From the NCBI RefSeq assembly GCF_000022025.1, contig NC_011886.1, positions 4,071,209 to 4,135,208 of the forward strand: a DNA stretch of 64,000 nucleotides, given 5' to 3'. The notes beneath the pieces are model-generated. The model did no database searches. It saw only the letters and a list, made by a program, of their open reading frames with translations, and was not told the DNA's origin. Shown here one piece after another: positions 27,215 through 35,954 of this stretch (position 1 is the stretch's first letter; the number at the start of each line of letters is the position of its first letter). The DNA is from Pseudarthrobacter chlorophenolicus A6. Its GTDB lineage: Bacteria > Actinomycetota > Actinomycetes > Actinomycetales > Micrococcaceae. A program made the position numbers and the translations under genes.

Positions 27215-28195
27215 ATGGCCATCCCCACGCCGAAACCGGCCCTTATCGCGGCCCTGGCAGTGTCCCTGCTGGGCCTGGCCGCATGCGCCGATCCCGGCGC
27301 GACGGCGGCGACAGCGCCGACGTCGGAAGCTACCGCCACCGCAGCCGGCAAGACTTTCAACCTGACCCCTGAACAGAACCGCTTCAAGGTGGACGTGGAC
27401 CAGGCAGCGGCCGCGCAGGTTCCTGACGCCATCAAGGCAGATGGCAAGCTGACCGTGGTAACCACCGGCGGCACGGCACCGCTGAGCACGTTCGCCTCCG
27501 ACAACAAGACCCTGATCGGCAGCGAGGTGGACATTGCCTACGCCGTGGGCGAGACCCTCGGCCTTCAGGTCGAGGTCCTCCCGGTCGCGTGGGCGGACTG
27601 GCCGCTGGGGATCGAGTCGGCAAAATACGAGGCAGTCCTCTCCAACGTGACAGTGACTGAGGCCCGCAAGGAGAAGTTCGACTTCGCCACCTACCGCAAC
27701 GACCTGCTCGGCTTCTATGCCAAGAGCGACTCGGACATCACCGAGGTGAAGGAAGCCAAGGACGTGGCAGGCAAGCGCATCATCGTGGGCTCCGGCACCA
27801 ACCAGGAAGCCATCCTGGTGCGCTGGGACGAGGAGAACAAGAAGAACGGCCTCAAGCCGGTGGAGTTCCAGTATTACGACGACGACTCCGCCTCCGGACT
27901 GGCCCTCCAGTCGGGCCGCGCGGACCTGACCTTCGGCCCCAACGCCGGCGCTGCCTACAAGGCGGCGAAGGATGGGAAGACCAAGCAGGTGGGCACCCTG
28001 GAGGGCGGTTGGCCGCTGAAGGCCGAGATCGCCTTCACCACCAAGAAGGGCAACGGCCTGGCCGTCGCCGCACAGAGCGCCCTGAACCACCTGATCGACG
28101 ACGGCACCTACGCCAAGATCCTGGACCGCTGGGGCCTGTCCTCCGAGGCAATCCCGAAGTCCGAACTGAACCCGGCGGGCCTGCCCAAGAAATAA
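27215..28195 (+). CDS. orphan ABC transporter substrate-binding lipoprotein, amino-acid type
   Basis: 326 aa from ATG 27215, which has a perfect AAGGAGG six bases upstream; the frame extends back to 27056 without one. The signal peptide ends LLGLAAC, a lipobox with Cys at about 28. The mature part is a SBP family 3 protein (DGKLTVVTTGGTAPL, GSEVDIAYAVGETLG, FDFATYRNDLLGFYA). No permease or ATPase gene is nearby, and hairpins lie on both sides. It is clearly paralogous to the SBP at 53548-54612, so it may use that ABC complex. The ligand is probably an amino acid or related zwitterion. Confidence 0.9.
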   Translation: MAIPTPKPALIAALAVSLLGLAACADPGATAATAPTSEATATAAGKTFNLTPEQNRFKVDVDQAAAAQVPDAIKADGKLTVVTTGGTAPLSTFASDNKTLIGSEVDIAYAVGETLGLQVEVLPVAWADWPLGIESAKYEAVLSNVTVTEARKEKFDFATYRNDLLGFYAKSDSDITEVKEAKDVAGKRIIVGSGTNQEAILVRWDEENKKNGLKPVEFQYYDDDSASGLALQSGRADLTFGPNAGAAYKAAKDGKTKQVGTLEGGWPLKAEIAFTTKKGNGLAVAAQSALNHLIDDGTYAKILDRWGLSSEAIPKSELNPAGLPKK

Positions 28196-28212
28196 GCGGA
28201 CCGCCGACGAAT

Positions 28213-28256
28213 GAATCCCCGCCCGGGCAGTGGTAACACAGCCCGGGCGGGGATTC
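28213..28256. terminator. intrinsic-type terminator after the orphan SBP gene
   Basis: A perfect 16-bp stem GAATCCCCGCCCGGGC with its complement and a 12-nt loop, followed by TGGTTTAT. It isolates the SBP gene from the TetR gene. Confidence 0.85.
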
Positions 28257-28356
28257 TGGTTTATCCGGCGATACCAAGGCGCCGTTCGCGTCACCCGTCT
28301 GGTCCCGCCAGGCCGGGAAGGTGCACTGCCGGCAAGTTTGGCAATAGTCTGGCCAG

Positions 28357-28956
28357 ATGGGGACTAATACCGTGAACTCCGGCGAGCAGCTCGACAGGCA
28401 GTCCCGCATCCTCGAAGCGGCCCTGGACTTGCTGTCCCGGCATGGGATCTCCGGCGTGAGCATGCGCTCCGTGGCCCGTGAAGCCGGCGTTGCCCTGGGC
28501 CTGGTGAACTATTACTACGACGACAAGACCAGCCTGATCCGGGCAGCCCTCCACCGCGTCGACGAGCACGACCTCCTGCTGGTCACACCTGATCCGGACT
28601 CAACTCCCGACGAACAGCTGCGCACGGCCCTGCGCCGGGTGGCGGGTGCGGACCTCCTGACCACCAAATACCTGTCCCTGCGCCTCCACCTCTGGGCCCT
28701 CGCCCAGGCCGACGAAGGCTACGCCGAGATCAATGCCGCCGCCTTCGACCGTTACATCGACGGCCTCGCCACCCTCGTGTCCAACGCCCGGCCCGGGCTT
28801 AGCTGGGAGGAGTGCCGGGAACGGGGCTCCGACATCGTGGTTATCCAGAACGGCATGTGGCTGACCTCCCTCCTGGGCGTGGACAAGGCCTCCATCAAGC
28901 GCAGCATCCAGCGCACCGAGGACATCGCCTTCGCGCCCGTTCCGGACGCCGGCTAG
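28357..28956 (+). CDS. TetR/AcrR-family regulator (BetI-like position)
   Basis: 199 aa. The N-terminal HTH is RILEAALDLLSRHGISGVSM, then RSVAREAGVALGLVNYYYDD, the TetR signature. The C-terminal ligand domain resembles BetI-type regulators (LSLRLHLWALAQADEGYAEI). It lies directly upstream of betB-betA and beside a 39-bp palindrome, so it likely represses the choline genes and responds to choline or betaine aldehyde. The symbol betI is not given because the distance from enterobacterial BetI is unknown. Confidence 0.85.
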   Translation: MGTNTVNSGEQLDRQSRILEAALDLLSRHGISGVSMRSVAREAGVALGLVNYYYDDKTSLIRAALHRVDEHDLLLVTPDPDSTPDEQLRTALRRVAGADLLTTKYLSLRLHLWALAQADEGYAEINAAAFDRYIDGLATLVSNARPGLSWEECRERGSDIVVIQNGMWLTSLLGVDKASIKRSIQRTEDIAFAPVPDAG

Positions 28957-28992
28957 GCAGCAGCGCCACAAACCCTCACCCCCGAGTCATAT

Positions 28993-29031
28993 TTGAACGA
29001 GTGTTCAACTTGCTATTGAACACTCGTTCAA
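28993..29031. promoter_or_regulatory. nested palindromic operator for the TetR regulator
   Basis: Two 16-bp palindromes of form TTGAAC-N4-GTTCAA (28993-29008 and 29016-29031) are separated by 7 bp. Their centres are GAGT and ACTC, so the whole 39 bp is also an inverted repeat. It lies between the TetR gene and betB and is placed to bind two TetR dimers. TTGAAC may also provide a -35 element. Confidence 0.75.
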
Positions 29032-29316
29032 CATGCATTACTGTCCTTCTATGACGTACGCCACACCAGCCCGGATTTTCGATGACAGGGCCCGGCACTT
29101 CACCCTCCGCTCCGCTCCGCGCTAGCCCCGCCGGCCTGAAACCCAGGCCCGAAACCCCGGCGCGCTGTCCGCACCACGGACACCGCGCACCGCACAAGTC
29201 ACCTCCGCAGCACAGCCGCCGCACCACCCGGCGCTGCTCCGCCGTGCCCGCAGCACGGCCGCCGCACCCTCCGGCGAGCGCCGGCGCGGCCCGCGACCTA
29301 CCACTTAGGGAGACAC
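29032..29316 (+). other. gene-free C-rich leader region before betB
   Basis: About 285 bases with no supported ORF. On the plus strand it is strongly C-rich and G-poor from about 29100 to 29250 (runs such as CACTTCACCCTCCGCTCCG). The ribosome site GGGAGA for betB is at its end. A long unstructured C-rich leader can favour Rho loading, but nothing here proves regulation. Confidence 0.35.
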
Positions 29317-30813
29317 ATGACAGATACAACAAGCACCCTGTTCATCAACGGCTCGTGGGAGGCCGCCGCGTCCGGCGCCGTCCGTGAAATCCGCAATCCG
29401 GCCGACGGCGAACTGGTCGCCACGGTGTCCGAGGCCGGCCGGGCGGACGCGGAGCGTGCCATCTCAGCCGCCCGTGCCGCCTTCGACTCCGGCGTCTGGT
29501 CCGGCGTCCCGGCCCCTGAACGGGGCGCTTTCCTGCTCAAGGTTGCCGCCGGTCTCCGCGAGCGCCGCGAGAAGTTCGCCCGCGCGGAATCGCTGGACAC
29601 CGGCAAGCGGATGGTGGAAAGCCGCATCGACATGGATGACATCGCCGCGTGCTTCGAGTACTTCGGCAGGCTCGCCGGGCAGCAGGCCGGCCGTTTGGTG
29701 GACGCCGGGGATCCCGCCGTCGTCAGCCGGATCGCCTACGAACCCGTGGGCGTCTGCGGCCTGATCACGCCCTGGAACTATCCGCTCCTGCAGGCAGCCT
29801 GGAAGATCGCCCCGGCCCTGGCCGCCGGCTGCACCTTCGTCCTGAAACCCTCCGAACTGACCCCTTCCACCAGCATCCTGGCCATGCAGCTGCTGCACGA
29901 CCTCGGCCTGCCGGGCGGCGTGGCCAACCTCGTCACCGGGACCGGCCCCGAGGCGGGCGCACCCCTTTCGGAACACCCCGCCGTCGACCTGGTCTCCTTC
30001 ACCGGCGGCCTGGAAACCGGCAAGCGCATCGCCGCCGCCGCTGCAGGCACCGTCAAGAAAGTGGCGCTGGAGCTCGGCGGCAAAAACCCCAACGTGGTGT
30101 TCGCGGACGCCGACTTCGATGCCGCCGTCGACAACGCGCTAAACGGCGCCTTCGTCCACTCGGGCCAGGTCTGCTCCGCCGGGGCCAGGCTGGTGGTGGA
30201 GGAATCCATCGCCGAACGTTTCGTGGACGAACTGGTCCGTCGCGCGCAGGGCATCCGGCTGGGCGGGCCCTTCGACGAGAACGCCGAATCCGGGCCGCTG
30301 ATCTCCGCCGCCCACCGGGACAAGGTCAACGCCTACGTCCAGCGCGGCGTCGAGGAGGGCGCGCGGCTCCGCACCGGCGGCGCGGAACCCACAGGCGAGA
30401 AGTACGACGCCGGCTTCTACTACCAGCCCACCGTCCTGGACCGCGTCACCCGGGGAATGTCCGTGGTCACCGACGAGGCGTTCGGCCCGGTGGTCACCGT
30501 GGAAACGTTCCGCACCGAGGACGAAGCCGTGGCCACCGCCAACGACACCGTCTACGGCCTGGCCGGCGCCGTCTGGACCCAGGACGCCGGCAAGGCCCAG
30601 CGGGTGGCCGGCAGGCTCCGGCACGGCACCATCTGGATCAACGACTACCACCCCTACCTCCCCCAGGCCGAGTGGGGCGGCTTCGGCCAGTCCGGCGTCG
30701 GCCGCGAGCTCGGCCCCACCGGCCTGGCCGAATACCAGGAAGCCAAGCACATCTACCAGAACACCAGCCCCCAGATCACCGGCTGGTTCGCTGACCACAG
30801 CAAGGAGAACTAG
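29317..30813 (+). CDS. betB: betaine-aldehyde dehydrogenase
   Basis: 498 aa. ALDH motifs are complete: the general base in VALELGGKNPNVVFADADFD and the nucleophile in HSGQVCSAGARLVVEESI. TPWNYPLLQAAWKIAPALAA forms the cofactor site. The C-terminal NDYHPYLPQAEWGGFGQSGV matches BADH rather than generic ALDH. It oxidises betaine aldehyde to glycine betaine with NAD(P)+. Its stop codon is immediately followed by the ATG of betA, so the two are translationally linked and sit under the TetR operator. Confidence 0.93.
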   Translation: MTDTTSTLFINGSWEAAASGAVREIRNPADGELVATVSEAGRADAERAISAARAAFDSGVWSGVPAPERGAFLLKVAAGLRERREKFARAESLDTGKRMVESRIDMDDIAACFEYFGRLAGQQAGRLVDAGDPAVVSRIAYEPVGVCGLITPWNYPLLQAAWKIAPALAAGCTFVLKPSELTPSTSILAMQLLHDLGLPGGVANLVTGTGPEAGAPLSEHPAVDLVSFTGGLETGKRIAAAAAGTVKKVALELGGKNPNVVFADADFDAAVDNALNGAFVHSGQVCSAGARLVVEESIAERFVDELVRRAQGIRLGGPFDENAESGPLISAAHRDKVNAYVQRGVEEGARLRTGGAEPTGEKYDAGFYYQPTVLDRVTRGMSVVTDEAFGPVVTVETFRTEDEAVATANDTVYGLAGAVWTQDAGKAQRVAGRLRHGTIWINDYHPYLPQAEWGGFGQSGVGRELGPTGLAEYQEAKHIYQNTSPQITGWFADHSKEN

Positions 30814-32454
30814 ATGCACATCGACAACATCGAGAACCTCAGCGATCGCGGATTCGACTACGTCGTCATCGGCGGAGGGTCAGCCGGCGCCGCCGTGGCC
30901 GCACGGCTGAGCGAGGATCCGGACGTGTCCGTTGCGCTGGTGGAGGCCGGCCCGGACGACCGGAACATCCCCGAGATCCTGCAGCTGGACCGCTGGATGG
31001 AGCTGCTGGAATCCGGGTACGACTGGGACTACCCCATCGAGCCGCAGGAGAACGGCAACTCCTTCATGCGGCACGCGCGGGCCAAGGTGATGGGCGGGTG
31101 CTCCAGCCACAACTCCTGCATCGCCTTCTGGGCCCCGCGCGAGGACCTGGACGAATGGGAGTCCAAGTACGGCGCCACCGGCTGGAACGCCGCCAACGCC
31201 TGGCCGCTGTACAAGCGGCTGGAAACCAACCAGGACGCCGGTCCGGACGCACCCCACCACGGGGACTCCGGCCCCGTGCACCTGATGAACGTGCCCCCGG
31301 CGGATCCTTCCGGCGTCGCCCTCCTGGACGCCTGCGAAGAGGCCGGCATTCCCCGCGCCAGGTTCAACACCGGCACCACCGTGGTCAACGGCGCCAACTT
31401 CTTCCAGATCAACCGGCGCGGGGACGGCACCCGCTCCTCCAGCTCGGTGTCCTACATCCACCCCATCATCGAGCGGGACAACTTCACCCTGCTGACCGGC
31501 CTCCGCGCCCGCCAACTGGTGTTCGATGCGGACAAGCGGTGCACCGGCGTGGAGGTGGTGGACGGCGCATTCGGCCGCACCCACCGGCTCACCGCACGGC
31601 ACGAAGTCATCCTGTCCACCGGCGCCATTGATTCGCCCAAGCTGCTCATGCTCTCCGGCATCGGCCCGGCCGAACACCTGGCCCAGCACGGCATCGAGGT
31701 GCTGGTGGACTCCCCCGGCGTGGGCGAAAACCTGCAGGACCATCCGGAGGGCGTGGTGCAGTTCGAGGCGAAGCAGCCCATGGTGCAGACATCCACCCAG
31801 TGGTGGGAGATCGGGATCTTCACGCCCACGGAGGACGGCCTGGACCGGCCCGACCTGATGATGCACTACGGCTCGGTTCCGTTCGACATGAACACGCTGC
31901 GCCACGGCTACCCCACCACGGAGAACGGCTTCAGCCTCACCCCGAACGTCACCCACGCCCGCTCCCGCGGCACCGTACGGCTGCGCAGCCGCGACTTCCG
32001 CGACAAGCCCATGGTGGATCCGCGGTACTTCACCGACCCCGAGGGCCACGACATGCGCGTCATGGTGGCCGGGATCCGCAAGGCGCGCGAGATCGCCGCC
32101 CAGCCCGCCATGTCCGCCTGGACCGGCCGGGAGCTCTCGCCGGGCGTCGGGGCGCAGACGGATGAGGAACTGCAGGACTACATCCGCAAGACCCACAACA
32201 CCGTGTACCACCCGGTGGGCACAGTCCGGATGGGAGCGGACGACGACGGCATGTCACCTTTGGATGCGCGCTTGCGGGTCAAGGGGGTCACCGGACTCCG
32301 GGTCGCCGATGCGTCCGTCATGCCCGAGCACGTCACGGTCAACCCGAACATCACGGTGATGATGATCGGCGAGCGCTGTGCCGATCTCATCAAGGCGGAC
32401 TATGCCGGAGCTGACGCCCTGGAAGAGAAGGAGCTCACCACGTCCTTCGCCTAA
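30814..32454 (+). CDS. betA: choline dehydrogenase-like GMC oxidoreductase
   Basis: 546 aa. The FAD site YVVIGGGSAGAAVAARLSED and the GMC signature STGAIDSPKLLMLSGIGP are clear. The catalytic His is in TVYHPVGTVRMG and the partner Asn in VNPNITVMMIGERCADLI. It starts at the base after the betB stop. It should oxidise choline to betaine aldehyde, possibly also to betaine. The call rests on the GMC family plus the betB neighbour, which is a well-established pairing. Confidence 0.92.
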   Translation: MHIDNIENLSDRGFDYVVIGGGSAGAAVAARLSEDPDVSVALVEAGPDDRNIPEILQLDRWMELLESGYDWDYPIEPQENGNSFMRHARAKVMGGCSSHNSCIAFWAPREDLDEWESKYGATGWNAANAWPLYKRLETNQDAGPDAPHHGDSGPVHLMNVPPADPSGVALLDACEEAGIPRARFNTGTTVVNGANFFQINRRGDGTRSSSSVSYIHPIIERDNFTLLTGLRARQLVFDADKRCTGVEVVDGAFGRTHRLTARHEVILSTGAIDSPKLLMLSGIGPAEHLAQHGIEVLVDSPGVGENLQDHPEGVVQFEAKQPMVQTSTQWWEIGIFTPTEDGLDRPDLMMHYGSVPFDMNTLRHGYPTTENGFSLTPNVTHARSRGTVRLRSRDFRDKPMVDPRYFTDPEGHDMRVMVAGIRKAREIAAQPAMSAWTGRELSPGVGAQTDEELQDYIRKTHNTVYHPVGTVRMGADDDGMSPLDARLRVKGVTGLRVADASVMPEHVTVNPNITVMMIGERCADLIKADYAGADALEEKELTTSFA

Positions 32455-32566
32455 GCGGCAGGAAGGGGGGCGGCGTTCCCAACAGCGCCGGCCCCCTCAG
32501 AACGTTTATCCCGCCGCACCCCAGGGCGGCCGATCCCATCGTGCTTTTCTGATTTAGGAGTCCACA

Positions 32567-34183
32567 GTGGAACCCAGCAAGAGTATTGATTCAAGCGGCA
32601 TGGACGAATTCGGCTATACCCAGACCCTGGACCGGAGCATCGGCAAGTTTGCCAGCTTCGCTGCAGGCGTCAGCTACATCTCCATCCTCACCGGCGTCTT
32701 CCAGCTGTTCTATTTCGGTTTTTCCATGGCCGGCCCCGCCTACGCGTGGTCCTGGCCCATCGTGTTCGTGGGCCAGCTGATGGTGGCCCTGTGCTTCGCC
32801 GAGCTTGCCGGCCGGTATCCGGTGGCCGGCTCGGTCTACAACTGGGCCAAGCGGCTGGCGTCCGGGACGTCGTCCTGGCTGGCCGGCTGGCTGCTGCTGC
32901 TCTCGTCCATCATGGCCCTGGGGTCGGTGGCGCTGGCACTGCAGATCACGCTGCCGCAGCTCTGGTCCGGCTTCCAGTTCGTCGGTGACGGTACCGGCCC
33001 GTACGACTTCGCCATGAACGGCGTGGTGCTGGCCACCATCATGATCACTATCTCCACCCTGATCAACGCCTTCGGTGTGAAGCTCATGACGCGGATCAAC
33101 AGCATCGGCGTCTTCGTGGAGCTGGTGGCGGCGGTGCTGCTGATCCTCGCCCTCGGCTGGCACGTGGTGCGCGGCCCGGAAGTCTTCTTCGACACGGCCG
33201 GCTTCGGCGAAGGGCACGACCTCGGCTTCTTCGGTGTCTTCCTGATCGGGGCCATGGCCTCCGGCTACGTCATGTACGGCTTCGACACCGCCAGCTCGTT
33301 GGGCGAGGAGACCAAAGACCCCAAGAAGACGGCACCCAAGGCCATCCTCCGGGCGGTCACGGCGTCCTTCCTCCTTGGCGGCCTGATCCTGCTGTTCGGC
33401 ATCCTTGCAGCCCCGGACCTCACCGATCCCAAGGTGGGAGCGGCCGACGGCGGGTTGCAGCACATCGTGCTCAGCGTCCTGGGTGGTCCGTTCGGCAAGG
33501 CGTTCCTGGCCTGCATCGTGGTGGCGGTGGTGGTGTGCACCCTTGCCGTCCACGCGGCTGCGATCCGGATGATGTTCGCCATGGCCCGGGACAACAACCT
33601 GCCGTTCAGCCGGCAGCTCAGCAAGGTGGACCCGGTCCGCCGCACCCCCACCGTGGCCGCCATTGTCATCGGCATCCTGGCGGTCCTCCCGCTGCTGATC
33701 AACGTGATGCAGCCGGCCATCTTCACCATCCTGTCCAGCATCAGCATCGTCCTGATCTATTTGTCCTACCTGCTGGTGACGGTTCCCCTGCTGCGCAAGC
33801 GGCTCCTGAAGAAGTGGCCGCTGGCCGATGCCGACGGCGCCGAGCCGGGGTTCTGCATGGGCAAGTGGGGGCTTCCGGTGAACATCCTCGCGGTTCTGTG
33901 GGGTGGTGCCATGACCGTGAACCTGATCTGGCCCCGGCCGGAGATCTACAACTCGGTGCCGCCCTTCGAGTGGTACCTCCAATGGGGCGGGGTCCTCTTT
34001 GTCGCCGCAGTGACCGGCGGCGGGGCCCTGCTGTACCGGCTGAAGATCCGGCACCAGACGGGCGTGCTGGCCGAGCACGCCGCCGCGGTGGCGGCCCACC
34101 CGTCCGCAGGCCCGGCTGTGGACGCTGCCCCGGCTGGCCCTGCTCCGGCTGAGGAAGGAGCCGTAGCGGTCAAGGTGCCCTAG
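32567..34183 (+). CDS. APC-family permease of the amino acid/choline (ACT) group
   Basis: 538 aa, GTG start with AGGAG seven bases upstream. About 12 membrane helices, with ISILTGVFQLFYFGFSMAGP, then ELAGRYPVAGSVYNWAKRLA, and the motif VMYGFDTASSLGEETKDPKK. These are typical of the ACT subfamily that includes fungal choline and GABA permeases. Co-orientation 112 bases behind betA and a terminator right after it make choline (or a related quaternary amine) the likely cargo. The C-terminal tail is Ala/Pro rich. Confidence 0.85.
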   Translation: MEPSKSIDSSGMDEFGYTQTLDRSIGKFASFAAGVSYISILTGVFQLFYFGFSMAGPAYAWSWPIVFVGQLMVALCFAELAGRYPVAGSVYNWAKRLASGTSSWLAGWLLLLSSIMALGSVALALQITLPQLWSGFQFVGDGTGPYDFAMNGVVLATIMITISTLINAFGVKLMTRINSIGVFVELVAAVLLILALGWHVVRGPEVFFDTAGFGEGHDLGFFGVFLIGAMASGYVMYGFDTASSLGEETKDPKKTAPKAILRAVTASFLLGGLILLFGILAAPDLTDPKVGAADGGLQHIVLSVLGGPFGKAFLACIVVAVVVCTLAVHAAAIRMMFAMARDNNLPFSRQLSKVDPVRRTPTVAAIVIGILAVLPLLINVMQPAIFTILSSISIVLIYLSYLLVTVPLLRKRLLKKWPLADADGAEPGFCMGKWGLPVNILAVLWGGAMTVNLIWPRPEIYNSVPPFEWYLQWGGVLFVAAVTGGGALLYRLKIRHQTGVLAEHAAAVAAHPSAGPAVDAAPAGPAPAEEGAVAVKVP

Positions 34184-34649
34184 ACGGCGCCACTGCTTGT
34201 TGCACAACGCACAGAGAAGGGCCGACGACGGCACCCGCCATGCCGTCGTCGGCCCTTCCGTGCTGCCCATGTACTGAACGGATTCCGGCGACTTTTTTAC
34301 GTCGCCGCCAGAGCGCCCGGCAGCCCAATCAGCCGCCATGCCGCGGCCGCCTCACGCGCCACGGTGTCAAGACATTTCCGAGGCTCCGGCCGGGCATCCG
34401 TAACTACTTGACAGTCGGCGTGGCATACGTCACGCTGTTGCACATCATGATTGTTGTTGCGTAAGACGCATGCGGAAGGACCCAAACATGGAGATGCTTG
34501 CCACAAGCTCAATCCGTACGCCGGGCCTTCTTCCGCATCGATCCTCCCCCACCGCGTAACGGCGACATTCCCGACACCGCGAGTTGCCTCCACCAACTCC
34601 GTAGTCTCCCCACCAACCGCATACTTACCCAGCCTCCCGGGAGGAAAAA
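34184..34649 (+). other. intergenic region before gbcA (466 bp)
   Basis: Holds the hairpin at 34216-34258, then a stretch of lower GC with a TTGACA at 34408-34413 that could be a -35 element, and a dyad GCGT-AAG-ACGC around 34460-34470. The ribosome site GGGAGG of gbcA lies inside CCTCCCGGGAGG (34633-34644). No ORF with supporting features is seen. Confidence 0.4.
34216..34258. terminator. terminator hairpin after the choline permease
   Basis: A perfect 17-bp stem GAAGGGCCGACGACGGC with its complement and a 9-nt loop, followed by CGTG rather than a T-run. Its right arm is almost identical to that of the hairpin at 38733-38781, which ends the fdhA gene. Confidence 0.85.
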
Positions 34650-35954
34650 ATGACTGCTCCAGTGAACGTGCCCCTCAACACACGCGGAAAACTCGCCTCA
34701 TCACTGCCTGCAGAGCAGCAGGCAGAGATCGCTGCTCTGTTCGAGTTCCGGCGCACGGGCTACTCCCTCGACGCCCCCTTCTACACTGACCCGACGATCT
34801 TCAAGATCGACATGGAGGCCATCTTCGGCCAGCACTGGATCTTTGCCGGCAGCGTTGCCGAGCTGCCCGAGCCAGGCGACTACATCACCGTCGACTACGG
34901 CCCCTACTCCCTGATCGTGCTGCGCAACGATGACGGCGGCGTCAACGTCCTGCACAACGTGTGCCGCCACCGCGGTGCCCGCGTCCTGACCGAAGCCACC
35001 GGTTCCACCGGAAACCTGGTCTGCGGCTACCACTCCTGGACTTACTCCCCCGAGGGCAACCTGATCCACGCCTCCGCTCCCGGCGAGGCCAAGTTCGACA
35101 AGAACTGCTTCGCCCTGAAGAAGGCCCACAGCCGCGAGGTTGCCGGCCTCATCTTCGTCTGCATCGCTGACGAACCGCCAACAGACTTCGATGAGACCTC
35201 GAAGATCTTCGAGCCCTACCTGGCGCCGCACGACCTGTCCAAGACGAAGATTGCCTACCAGCAGAACATCATCGAAGAGGGCAACTGGAAGCTCGTCATG
35301 GAGAACAACCGTGAGTGCTACCACTGCGACGGGCACCCGGAACTCGCCTGCTCCCTCTTCCCCACCTGGGGCCTGACGGAAGGCCTGATCCCCACCCACC
35401 TCGAGGAGGTCTGGGAACGCAACAAAGAAGCACAGTCCTCGCTCGAGGAGCGGTGCCGCCGCTACGGCCTCCCCTACGAGGTGGTCGAGGAACTGGACAC
35501 CCGCATCGCGGGCATCCGGATCTCCCGCGAATCCCTTGACGGAGAAGGCGAATCCTTCTCGGCCGACGGGCGCCGGCTCTCCAAGAAGCTGCTCGGTGAC
35601 TTGCGGGACTTCCGCCTGGGCCGCTGCTCCATGCACCTGCAGCCCAACAGCTGGTTCCACTTTCAGAGCGACCACGTCATCACCTTCGGCGTCTTCCCCA
35701 TCAATGAACACCAGACCCTGGTCCGCACCACCTGGCTGGTAGCTGACGACGCCGTGGAAGGCGTCGACTACGACCGTGAGAAGCTGACCTACACCTGGGA
35801 GCAGACCAACATCCAGGACAAGGCGTTCGTGGAACTCTGCCAGCAGGGTGCAGCCAGCCCCGCCTACGAGCCCGGCCCGTACATGAAGAGCGAATACCAG
35901 GTTGAGGCCTTCATCAACTGGTACACGCAGCGGGTGCAGGAGCACTTGGCATGA
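34650..35954 (+). CDS. gbcA: glycine betaine monooxygenase, Rieske oxygenase subunit
   Basis: 434 aa, ATG with GGGAGG. The Rieske 2Fe-2S site is NVCRHRGARVLTEA with the second pair in LVCGYHSWTYS. The mononuclear iron site is in ENNRECYHCDGHPEL. This is the alpha subunit of an aromatic-ring-hydroxylating-type oxygenase, and the pairing with a ferredoxin-type reductase identifies the GbcAB group. GbcAB demethylates glycine betaine to dimethylglycine and formaldehyde. The stop overlaps the start of gbcB (ATGA). Confidence 0.92.
   Translation: MTAPVNVPLNTRGKLASSLPAEQQAEIAALFEFRRTGYSLDAPFYTDPTIFKIDMEAIFGQHWIFAGSVAELPEPGDYITVDYGPYSLIVLRNDDGGVNVLHNVCRHRGARVLTEATGSTGNLVCGYHSWTYSPEGNLIHASAPGEAKFDKNCFALKKAHSREVAGLIFVCIADEPPTDFDETSKIFEPYLAPHDLSKTKIAYQQNIIEEGNWKLVMENNRECYHCDGHPELACSLFPTWGLTEGLIPTHLEEVWERNKEAQSSLEERCRRYGLPYEVVEELDTRIAGIRISRESLDGEGESFSADGRRLSKKLLGDLRDFRLGRCSMHLQPNSWFHFQSDHVITFGVFPINEHQTLVRTTWLVADDAVEGVDYDREKLTYTWEQTNIQDKAFVELCQQGAASPAYEPGPYMKSEYQVEAFINWYTQRVQEHLA

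Noticed and set aside
34184..34649. Riboswitch ahead of gbcA
   Set aside because: I looked for glycine or SAM riboswitch signatures and saw none; only a terminator and small dyads are present.
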